NCBI GenBank assembly: GCA_947498985.1
Contig: CANMMF010000010.1
Span: 92,927 to 156,926, forward strand
Reading direction: 5' to 3'
Length of the DNA stretch: 64,000 nucleotides
DNA from: an uncultured Paracoccaceae bacterium
GTDB taxonomy: Bacteria > Pseudomonadota > Alphaproteobacteria > Rhodobacterales > Rhodobacteraceae
Below, one piece after another: positions 43,436 through 50,725 of the stretch. Below the pieces are notes generated by a model. It did not search any database and had not been told where the DNA came from. It saw nothing but the letters and a program-made list of their open reading frames with translations. The translations under genes were made by a program, and so were the position numbers. The stretch's first letter is position 1, and each line of letters begins with the position of its first letter.

Positions 43436-44727
43436 TCGGTGTGGCGACAACCGTGCTTGGCGTGCTGGTGCTGCTGGCGCTGCCGGTGGCGGTGGTGCTG
43501 GTGGTGCTGGGCATCACCCTGTCGGAGCTTTACTCCTTCTTCCCGCTGCTGCCCGCCTCCGGAGAGATCCTGTGGTCGGCCTCCACCGAGTTCGTGCTGG
43601 TCGCGGTGCCGATGTTCATCCTGATGGGAGAGATCCTGCTGCGCAGCGGTGTTGCGCGCGAGATGTACGAGGCGCTCGACACTTGGGTAAACCGCATCCC
43701 CGGCGGGTTGATGCACACCAATATCGCCTCCTGCACGCTCTTTTCGGCCACGTCCGGGTCGTCGGTGGCCACCGCGGCGACCATCGGCACAGTCTCGATC
43801 CCCAACATGCGGCGGCTGGGCTACGGCCCGTCGCTCTACCTGGGCTCCATCGCGGCGGGCGGCACGCTGGGCATCCTGATCCCGCCCTCGATCAACATGA
43901 TCCTTTTCGGGGTTCTGGCCGAGGTCTCGATCACCCAGCTTTACCTTGCCGCCCTGATCCCCGGCATCCTGCTGGCGGGGCTCTTTTCGCTTGCGGTTCT
44001 GACGCTTTGCCTGCTGCGGCCCGAGATCGACGGCGACACCACCAGCGCCAGCTGGGCCGAGCGGCTGGCCGCTTTGCGCGCGCTGCTGGCGCCGATCGGG
44101 CTCTTTGTGGTTGTCGTGGGCTCGATCTACGCGGGCTTTGCCACACCGACCGAGGCGGCGGCGCTTGGCGTCTGCGCCGCCCTGCTCATTGCGCTGTCGC
44201 GCCGCGCGCTCAGCTGGGCCGCACTTGGCGAAGCGCTGGAAGGCACGATGCGCACCACCGCGATGGTCATGCTGATCGTGCTGGCGGCGTTTTTCCTGAA
44301 CTTCGTGCTGGTCTCCATCGGTCTCACCGGCCAGATCACCGGTGCCATTGCCGATCTGGAGCTCGCGCCCACCACCGTAATGCTCTGCATCATCGGGATC
44401 TATCTGGTGCTCGGCTGTTTCATGGAGACGTTGTCGCTGATGGTCGCCACCACGCCCATCGTGGCCCCGGTTGTGGCAGCACTTGGCTACGATCTTGTGT
44501 GGTTCGGCGTGGTCTTCATGATCCTGATCGAAACCGCGCTGATCACCCCGCCCATCGGCGTGAACCTCTTTGTGGTGCAAAGCGTGCGCACCGGGGCGGA
44601 TGCCGGGCCCATTCGCGAGGTGATGCTCGGCGTGGTGCCGTTTGTGCTGATGATGCTCACCATGATTGCGCTGCTGATGCTGATGCCGAACCTGGCGCTC
44701 TGGCTGCCGGAGTTGGTGATGAGATGA
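43432..44727 (+). CDS. TRAP transporter large permease (DctM type)
   Basis: The protein has 431 residues, standard for DctM, with about twelve membrane segments. Typical blocks are VPMFILMGEILLRSG, GSSVATAATIGTVSIP, GTLGILIPPSINMILFGV and ITPPIGVNLFVVQS. It forms the ion-driven channel with the small permease at 42884 and receives its ligand from the binding protein at 44759. Confidence 0.92.
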   Translation: MIGVATTVLGVLVLLALPVAVVLVVLGITLSELYSFFPLLPASGEILWSASTEFVLVAVPMFILMGEILLRSGVAREMYEALDTWVNRIPGGLMHTNIASCTLFSATSGSSVATAATIGTVSIPNMRRLGYGPSLYLGSIAAGGTLGILIPPSINMILFGVLAEVSITQLYLAALIPGILLAGLFSLAVLTLCLLRPEIDGDTTSASWAERLAALRALLAPIGLFVVVVGSIYAGFATPTEAAALGVCAALLIALSRRALSWAALGEALEGTMRTTAMVMLIVLAAFFLNFVLVSIGLTGQITGAIADLELAPTTVMLCIIGIYLVLGCFMETLSLMVATTPIVAPVVAALGYDLVWFGVVFMILIETALITPPIGVNLFVVQSVRTGADAGPIREVMLGVVPFVLMMLTMIALLMLMPNLALWLPELVMR

Positions 44728-44758
44728 CACATAACAAGACCCAAACTGGAGGATGAAG

Positions 44759-45787
44759 ATGACCAAAGTCAAAACCCTGCTGGCCGGTGCCAGCCTGCTT
44801 GCGGCCACCAGCGCCGCCGCAGAAGTGCAGATCAACGTGGTGGGCAATCTCGGCATCACCACGCAATCGAAAACGCTGGAGGCGCCGTTCTGGACCAGCG
44901 GCATCACCGAGGCGTCGGATGGCAGGATCACCGCGCAGTTCAAGCCCTGGAACGAGCTTGGCATGAAAGGGCCCGAAGTGTTCCGCGTGCTGGGTGACGG
45001 TGTGTCGAACATCGCCACCACGCAGCTGGGATATCTGGCGGGCGATGCGCCGATCAACGACGCCACCGACCTTGCCGGTCTTTCGCCCACCATCGGGCAG
45101 TTCCGCGAGGTGACCGACGCCTTCCGCCCGGCGCTGACGGAGTTCTATGCCGACACGCTGGGGCTTGAGCTGCTGACGATGCAAAGCTTCCAGGCGCAGA
45201 TCCTCTATTGCCGCGACGAATTCGGCGGGCTCGAGGATCTCGAAGGCCGCAAGGTGCGCTCCTCCGGCGCAAGCCAGGCCGATTTCATCGAGTATTTCGG
45301 CGGCAGTGCGGTCAACATGTCCTTCGGCGAGGTCCAGCAGGGTCTGCAGCAGGGCGTGATCGACTGCGCGATCACCGGCACGCTGGGCGGCTACTCGGCA
45401 AAGTGGCACGAGGGCGCGAAGTTCCTCTACACCCTGCCGATCAACTGGGGTGCCGGGGCCACGGCGGCCAACAAATCCTGGTGGGACGGGCTGGCGGAAG
45501 CCGATCGGGAGCTGATCCGCGCCGAGCTTGGCAAGCTCGAGACCGCGATGTGGGATCTCAACGCCGAGGAGAACGAGATCGGCATCAACTGCAACACCTC
45601 CGGCCCCTGCCCTCTGGGTGAACCCGCCGGCATGACCCGTGTCGACCCCTCGCCCGAAGATGTCGAACTGCGCACCACGGCGATGCGCGAGGCGGTGCTG
45701 CCCGGCTTCAAGTCGCGCTGCGGCGACGATTGCGTGTCGCTCTTCAATGACACGATTGGCCCGGTGGCCGGTCTGACCATCGAGTAA
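44759..45787 (+). CDS. TRAP transporter solute-binding protein (DctP type)
   Basis: The protein has 342 residues. ATG 44759 is chosen over 44753 because GGAGG (44748-44752) directly abuts the earlier ATG. The signal peptide ends at about ATSAAAEVQ. DctP features include VRSSGASQADFIEYFGGSAV and SFGEVQQGLQQGVIDCAIT, the conserved ligand-binding region. Cysteines near the C terminus (NCNTSGPC, RCGDDC) could form disulfides. It is followed by a perfect 10-bp hairpin and the GAF gene. Confidence 0.88.
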   Translation: MTKVKTLLAGASLLAATSAAAEVQINVVGNLGITTQSKTLEAPFWTSGITEASDGRITAQFKPWNELGMKGPEVFRVLGDGVSNIATTQLGYLAGDAPINDATDLAGLSPTIGQFREVTDAFRPALTEFYADTLGLELLTMQSFQAQILYCRDEFGGLEDLEGRKVRSSGASQADFIEYFGGSAVNMSFGEVQQGLQQGVIDCAITGTLGGYSAKWHEGAKFLYTLPINWGAGATAANKSWWDGLAEADRELIRAELGKLETAMWDLNAEENEIGINCNTSGPCPLGEPAGMTRVDPSPEDVELRTTAMREAVLPGFKSRCGDDCVSLFNDTIGPVAGLTIE

Positions 45788-45799
45788 CCACGCCACGGC

Positions 45800-45825
45800 C
45801 CGGGGCGCGTCACCGCGCGCCCCGG
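45800..45825 (+). other. GC-rich hairpin after the DctP-type gene
   Basis: CCGGGGCGCG (45800-45809) pairs perfectly with CGCGCCCCGG (45816-45825) across a 6-nt loop, between the binding-protein gene and the GAF gene. No T-tract follows; it may be a partial terminator or an mRNA stabiliser. Confidence 0.6.
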
Positions 45826-45842
45826 CCAGGCCGGAGCCTGCC

Positions 45843-46448
45843 ATGACCAGACGATCCGCAGAGCAGTTCGAGCACGACATGCGCAAGGCGCTGGCCGCCG
45901 CGGCCACCGAAGCCGCGCCCGAGGCGGCGTTTGGCCACCTCACCCAGCTTGCCCATGACGCCCTGGGCGATCCCGATGCGGTGCGGCGCGACGGCGCGTT
46001 GCTGCCCGGAGAGCGCAATTACCGCGTCGCGGGCGTCTTTGCGATCACCCCGGACCGGCGCTACAACATGCTGCTGGCCGATCGCGGGTTCCCGCCCGAG
46101 CAGCGCCGCCTCGCGGTCCCCATCGAGTGGAACCACCCCGGCGAGGTTGTGCGCACCAAACGCCCGATCCTGCTGGAAAACACCGACGATCACGGCGAGT
46201 TCCGGCAGTTCCTGAAGACCTCCAGGATGGGCAGTTCGCTCTACCATCCGATCCTGACGCCGCAGGGCATGGTGGCCCAGATCGTGACCGCATCGCAGGT
46301 CCGCTGGACCTATGACGAGACCGATCTTGCCCGCCTCAGCCTGCTGGCGCATGTGGCCGCGCTGATCTGGCAGGCGACGGACGCAACCCGCTGGCTTGCG
46401 GCGGATTATCCGGCAGATGACCTCTGGCGCGCCGAAGATCATGTCTGA
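45843..46448 (+). CDS. GAF-domain protein
   Basis: The protein has 201 residues and consists of one GAF-like domain with no attached output domain. The core runs YRVAGVFAITPDRRYNMLLA, VPIEWNHPGEVV, and SSLYHPILTPQGMVAQIVTA near residues 60-160. GAF domains bind small ligands or haem and sense metabolites. A lone GAF protein in a TRAP operon is uncommon and could be a ligand sensor or an enzyme of the fRMsr kind, although I see no Cys pair. GGAG precedes ATG 45843. It is the last gene before the 46470 operator. Confidence 0.7.
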   Translation: MTRRSAEQFEHDMRKALAAAATEAAPEAAFGHLTQLAHDALGDPDAVRRDGALLPGERNYRVAGVFAITPDRRYNMLLADRGFPPEQRRLAVPIEWNHPGEVVRTKRPILLENTDDHGEFRQFLKTSRMGSSLYHPILTPQGMVAQIVTASQVRWTYDETDLARLSLLAHVAALIWQATDATRWLAADYPADDLWRAEDHV

Positions 46449-46466
46449 GACATGGGCCTGCCACAA

Positions 46467-46512
46467 ATTTGTCCGGACAAAAGTTGACAGCGCGCAGCCT
46501 CCGCACAATAGT
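46467..46512 (+). promoter_or_regulatory. Operator and promoter of the second TRAP operon
   Basis: The operator core TGTCCGGACA lies at 46470-46479, and TTGACA at 46484-46489 comes only 4 nt later, with an A/T-rich -10 candidate around 46505-46512. Here the palindrome is upstream of the -35 rather than downstream of the -10. The regulator could act differently, or another start could be used. A 230-nt gap to the gene follows the GAF stop. Confidence 0.62.
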
Positions 46513-46539
46513 GGCCGAAAGTGACCGGGGGCGACGCGG

Positions 46540-46596
46540 ATGGGATCCCGGGCCGCGCCGTTCCGGGCCGCGCAGGACCGGCGCGCACGAGATTGA
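46540..46596 (+). CDS. Possible 18-residue leader ORF
   Basis: ATG 46540 encodes MGSRAAPFRAAQDRRARD and ends 82 nt before the binding-protein start. It resembles the other tiny Arg/Ala-rich ORFs behind the operators only in composition. Confidence is low. Confidence 0.15.
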   Translation: MGSRAAPFRAAQDRRARD

Positions 46597-46678
46597 CCTG
46601 GCGTTGACGCACAACGCTTTCGACCAAAGGCACGTTCGGCCAACGAACGGCCCGCGAGACCAGCAAAGGAGACTTTCG

Positions 46679-47665
46679 ATGAAGATCAGACACTCACTGT
46701 TTGCCGCCGCCCTGGCGGTTGCGACCACCCCCGCGATGGCCGCGGATGTCGAATGGGACGTGGCCGTGCCCTGGGGCGCATCGGAGTTTCACACCGTCAA
46801 CGCGATGAACTTTGCCGAACGTGTCGCCGAGGAAACCGGCGGTGCGGTCAAGATGACGGTACATCCGGGCGGCGCGCTTGGTATCCGCGCCAACGAGAGC
46901 CTGCGCGCGGTCGAGGACGGCGCCGTGCCGATGGCCGAATACGCGCTGTTCCAGAACGTGGGCGACCTGCCGATCCTCGGCATCGAATCGATCCCCTTCC
47001 TGATCGAGGATTACGCGCAGCTGCGCCAGATGCACGATCTGGTGCGCCCGATCTGGGAGGCAGAGCTTGAGCGGCGCAACCAGAAGGCGCTCTACATCGT
47101 GCCTTGGCCGAGCCAGAACTTCTTTACCAAGGATCCGGTCGAGTCCATCGAGGATCTCGAGGGCGTGCGCTTCCGGACCTATGACGCCAACACCGCCTCT
47201 ATGATCGACAGCCTCGGCGCGGTGCCGCTGCAGATGAACTCTCCGGATGTGGTCCCGGCGCTGGCCACCGGCAAGCTTGATGCGGTGATGACTTCGGGCT
47301 CTACCGCCGCGGCGCAGAAATACTGGGAATTCCTGAACCACACCTACACCACCAACCACCTCTGGGCATCGAACGCCATGGCGGTGAACCTCGATGAGTG
47401 GAACGGCCTCTCCGAAGAGCACCGCGCCACGATCGAGCAGATCGCCGCCGAGATGGAGCCGGGCTTCTGGGAGATCAGCGAGGCCGAGCATGCCAAGCGG
47501 ATGGCCCAGCTTGAGGAAAACGGCATGACCGTGTCGGCGCCCTCCGATGCGCTGGCCACGGCGATGCGCGAGCAGACCGCCACCATGGCCGATGATTTTG
47601 CCGCCAAGATCAAGGGATCGGGCCAGATCATCGAGAAGTTCCGCGCCATGACAGGCGGATCCTGA
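46679..47665 (+). CDS. TRAP transporter solute-binding protein (DctP type)
   Basis: The protein has 328 residues; ATG 46679 lies 6 nt after AAAGGAG. The signal peptide is cleaved near AMAADVEWD. The family block VRFRTYDANTASMIDSLGAV is followed by PVVPALATGKLDAVMTSG-type sequence, the DctP ligand-binding region with its conserved Arg. It starts a classical P-Q-M operon. It is clearly different from the binding protein at 44759, so the two systems probably carry different acids. Confidence 0.92.
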   Translation: MKIRHSLFAAALAVATTPAMAADVEWDVAVPWGASEFHTVNAMNFAERVAEETGGAVKMTVHPGGALGIRANESLRAVEDGAVPMAEYALFQNVGDLPILGIESIPFLIEDYAQLRQMHDLVRPIWEAELERRNQKALYIVPWPSQNFFTKDPVESIEDLEGVRFRTYDANTASMIDSLGAVPLQMNSPDVVPALATGKLDAVMTSGSTAAAQKYWEFLNHTYTTNHLWASNAMAVNLDEWNGLSEEHRATIEQIAAEMEPGFWEISEAEHAKRMAQLEENGMTVSAPSDALATAMREQTATMADDFAAKIKGSGQIIEKFRAMTGGS

Positions 47666-47677
47666 TCCTGAAACGCG

Positions 47678-47712
47678 GCCCCGCCCGCGGCCCTTCGGGG
47701 TCCCGGCGGGGC
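47678..47712 (+). other. GC-rich hairpin between binding-protein and small-permease genes
   Basis: GCCCCGCC (47678-47685) pairs with GGCGGGGC (47705-47712); an inner CCC-TTC-GGG hairpin can also form. It lies in the 64-nt gap before the DctQ-type gene, like the hairpins after three other binding-protein genes. Confidence 0.5.
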
Positions 47713-47729
47713 GCAAGACCGGTCCCGCG

Positions 47730-48245
47730 ATGACGCGCCTTCTGAGACTACTGGATGCCCTGTGCAGTTTCGGTGCGGCCGTCGGCGCGCTGGGATGTGC
47801 AATCATGGCCGTGATGCTGGTCATCGAGGTGATCACCACCTCGTTCTTTTCCTACTCGCAACCCTGGGCGGTGGAATATTCCGGCTATCTGCTGGCCGCC
47901 GCCCTCTTTTCCGGCGCGGGCTGGACGCTCAGCCATGGCGGGCATATCCGCGTGGCACTGCTGTTGCAGACGATGAGCCCGCGGGTCTTCCGGCTGACCG
48001 ATCTCGCGCTCAGCGTCTTTGCCTTCGGCATCGCCCTTTACGTCAGCTGGGCGCTGATCGAGAACGCCGCCCGCAGCTATGAGCGCGGCTCGGTCTCCTA
48101 CTATCTCAGCCAGACCCCGATCTGGATGCCGCAGACCCTGCTTGCGGCCAGCTGGGTCATTCTCTGCTGCGGCCTGCTGGCCCGCATCCTGAGGCTGGCC
48201 ACCGGCCAGCCCGCGCAGCTTTCCGGACAGAGCGAGATCGGATGA
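47730..48245 (+). CDS. TRAP transporter small permease (DctQ type)
   Basis: The protein has 171 residues with four membrane segments. YSGYLLAAALFSGAGWTLSH followed by GGHIRVALL is the expected DctQ motif after TM2. It overlaps the large permease as ATGA. It belongs with the binding protein at 46679. Confidence 0.88.
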   Translation: MTRLLRLLDALCSFGAAVGALGCAIMAVMLVIEVITTSFFSYSQPWAVEYSGYLLAAALFSGAGWTLSHGGHIRVALLLQTMSPRVFRLTDLALSVFAFGIALYVSWALIENAARSYERGSVSYYLSQTPIWMPQTLLAASWVILCCGLLARILRLATGQPAQLSGQSEIG

Positions 48246-49534
48246 CCGCGCCCCTCAGCCTTATTTCCATTCTGCTCGCGATCTTCCTGGCCGGAGGGCT
48301 CTGGGTCGGTTTTGCGCTGATGGCCATCGGGATCATCTCGCTCGAGACGTTCAAGTCGATGCGCGTCGACCGGTTCCTTGCGGGCGATGTCTGGGGCACG
48401 GCCACGGCGCTGGAGCTTGTCACCCTGCCGCTCTTCATCCTGATGGGCGAGATCCTGTTCCGCACGCGGCTGTCGGAAAACCTCTTCAGTGGGCTGGCGC
48501 CTTTTGTGCGCCGCCTGCCGGGGCGCCTGTTGCATGTCAACATCCTCGGCTGCACCATGTTTGCCGCGGTCTCGGGCTCGTCCGCGGCCACCACCGCCAC
48601 CGTGGGCCGGATCACCACCACCGAACTGAAGGCCCGCGGCTATGACGAGCGGCTGGTGCTGGGCAGCCTTGCGGGCGCGGGCACCATCGGGTTCCTGATC
48701 CCGCCCTCCATTCCCCTCATCGTCTACGGCGTGCTGGCCGAGGTCTCGATCCTCGATCTCTTCATCGCGGGCATCCTGCCCGGCCTTTTGCTCGCGCTCA
48801 TGTTCATGACCTATATCGGCATCGCGGCGCTGCTTCAGCCCGGAGCCGCCTCCGCGCCGGAACCCTCCACGACGCTGCGAGAAAAGGCCCGCGCCTTTGG
48901 CAAGCTCATGCCCACGGTGATGCTGATCGGGCTGGTGATCGGGTCGATGTATGCGGGCTTTGCCTCGGTGACCGAGGCCGCCTCCATCGGCGTGCTGGGC
49001 GCGCTGATCCTCGCGGCGTTCGAGCGACAGCTGACCTATGGCATGGTGCGCGATGCGCTTTTGGGCTCGGTGCGGACCTGCTCGATGATCGGGCTGATCA
49101 TCGCCGGTGCGCTCTTTCTGTCAAAGGCCATGGCGCGGCTCAGCATTCCCACCGATGTGGCCAATGCCATCGAGGCGATGGGGCTTGCGCCGATCACGCT
49201 GATTCTGCTGCTGATGCTGTTCTATCTGGCGTTGGGCTGCTTTCTCGACGGGCTTTCGACCATCGTGATGACGCTGCCGGTGACGCTGCCGCTGATCGTC
49301 GGTGCGGGCTTCGATCCGGTCTGGTTCGGCATCTTCCTGATTGTCACCATCGAGATGGCGCAGATCACGCCGCCCATCGGGTTCAACCTCTTTGTCATAA
49401 AGAGTCTCACCGGCACGGGGATCGGGCGCATCGCCCGCGCCGCAGCGCCTTTCTGCGGGATCATGGTGATGCTGGTGTTTCTGCTGATCGCCTTCCCGGG
49501 CATCGCGACCTGGCTGCCGGGGTCGATGCGGTAG
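48242..49534 (+). CDS. TRAP transporter large permease (DctM type)
   Basis: The protein has 430 residues and about twelve membrane segments. LPLFILMGEILFRT, SGSSAATTATVGRI, IGFLIPPSIPLIVYGVLAEV and ITPPIGFNLFVIKSLTG mark it as DctM. It is the last gene of the 46.7-49.5 kb operon. No terminator is clear behind it; the next gene converges 378 nt away. Confidence 0.92.
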   Translation: MTAPLSLISILLAIFLAGGLWVGFALMAIGIISLETFKSMRVDRFLAGDVWGTATALELVTLPLFILMGEILFRTRLSENLFSGLAPFVRRLPGRLLHVNILGCTMFAAVSGSSAATTATVGRITTTELKARGYDERLVLGSLAGAGTIGFLIPPSIPLIVYGVLAEVSILDLFIAGILPGLLLALMFMTYIGIAALLQPGAASAPEPSTTLREKARAFGKLMPTVMLIGLVIGSMYAGFASVTEAASIGVLGALILAAFERQLTYGMVRDALLGSVRTCSMIGLIIAGALFLSKAMARLSIPTDVANAIEAMGLAPITLILLLMLFYLALGCFLDGLSTIVMTLPVTLPLIVGAGFDPVWFGIFLIVTIEMAQITPPIGFNLFVIKSLTGTGIGRIARAAAPFCGIMVMLVFLLIAFPGIATWLPGSMR

Positions 49535-49912
49535 ACGGAACGTGCCGGGTGCGCGAGGCGTGAAGGGGTTCAACTGGCCGGGATGGTTGGGTGTATCGCG
49601 CCGCTTGCCGCCTGGTTCAAGCGGCGTCCTGGCGCAGCGGTCATGAGGTACAAGACTTGATCTGTCCCTGGACGCATCAAAAGACCGTCGTTGCGATCTC
49701 GGAGTTCAGTCGCGTTATCGGCGTGCCGTGGCGCGGCGATCCAACGGTCGTGGCGCGCGCTTCATGCCGGCCAAACCCGCAAAACCTTTCTGCGTGGCAC
49801 CAAGATCAGCCGTATCGCCGGGCCAGGGGGCGGCCCGGCGATGGCGCGGCGGCCTGCGGCCTTGAGTCCGCGCAAACGTACACGCCCGGAGGCAGCCCTG
49901 GTTCCGAGCCAC
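49535..49912. other. Intergenic stretch between convergent genes, no recognised gene
   Basis: The 378 nt hold overlapping short ORFs on both strands, none with a ribosome-binding site and a family I recognise. The base composition is like the surroundings. I see no clean terminator hairpin with a T-tract. It could contain a decayed gene, but I cannot identify one. Confidence 0.4.
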
Positions 49913-50692
49913 TCACCCGCGCCACTGCCCGCCACCGTCCATATCGACCACCGTGCCCGAGAGATACTGCACTTTCGGGCTGGCCAGCATGACCGCCAGT
50001 GACGCCACTTCTTCGGGGTGTTTCGGACGTCCAAACGGGAAGCGCGACGGATCGACCATCTCTTCCCAGCGCGCGGCATCGCCAAGCTCGGACTCCGCAC
50101 GTTCGCGCAGATGTGTGGCCATGCGGTCGGTCAGCGTCGGCGACGGGTTGATGCCGAAGACCCGCACGTTGTCCGACGGTGTCTCGCCGCCAAGCGCCTG
50201 GGTGAAGCCGATGAGCGCGGCATTGCCCGCCGCGCCGATGATATAGGCCGCGCGCACCGCGCGCCCGCCCATGCCGATCACGTTGATCACCGTGCCCGAT
50301 TTGCGCGCCCGCATCTTCGGCACATAAAGGCTGCACAGGTGAATATAGCCCCAGACCTTGAGGTCAAAACCGGTGCGCCACTCCTCCATCGTGCGCGCCT
50401 CGATCGCGCCGCCCTTGATGGCACCGGCGTTGTTCACCAGGATATCGACATCCGCAAACGCCTCGAACAGCGCAAGCCGGTCGGCATCACGCGACAGATC
50501 GCCCGCGTGCCAGCCAACCTCCGCGCCGGTCCCGGATGTCAGCCGCCCTGCCGCCTCTTCCAGCGCCTCCGCGCGGCGCGACACCAGCGTGATCCGCGCA
50601 CCTTCCTCTGCAAAGGCCTTCGCGGTCGCATAGCCGATCCCCTTGGAGGCCCCCGTCACCAGCACATGCTTTCCACTCAACTCAAGATCCAT
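49913..50692 (-). CDS. SDR-fold protein with altered catalytic residues
   Basis: The protein has 259 residues; ATG 50692 follows GGGGAG by 7 nt. The cofactor motif TGASKGIG and NNAGA are intact. The catalytic Ser region reads NVIGMGG where NISS is usual, and the Y-x-x-x-K motif is replaced: YIIGAAGNAALIGFTQAL aligns with YxASKAALxGFT and puts Asn at the Lys position and Gly at the Tyr position. It may bind NAD(P) without classic dehydrogenase chemistry. It is the last gene of the cupin/crotonase/hydratase/ligase operon, 33 nt after the ligase. Confidence 0.82.
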   Translation of the reverse strand: MDLELSGKHVLVTGASKGIGYATAKAFAEEGARITLVSRRAEALEEAAGRLTSGTGAEVGWHAGDLSRDADRLALFEAFADVDILVNNAGAIKGGAIEARTMEEWRTGFDLKVWGYIHLCSLYVPKMRARKSGTVINVIGMGGRAVRAAYIIGAAGNAALIGFTQALGGETPSDNVRVFGINPSPTLTDRMATHLRERAESELGDAARWEEMVDPSRFPFGRPKHPEEVASLAVMLASPKVQYLSGTVVDMDGGGQWRG

Positions 50693-50725
50693 CACCCGTC
50701 TCCCCCTGGCTTGTCCCGCGACATA

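Noticed and set aside
49591..50002. Small genes between the TRAP operon and the SDR gene
   Set aside because: Overlapping frames without family resemblance; the longer one runs into the SDR gene.
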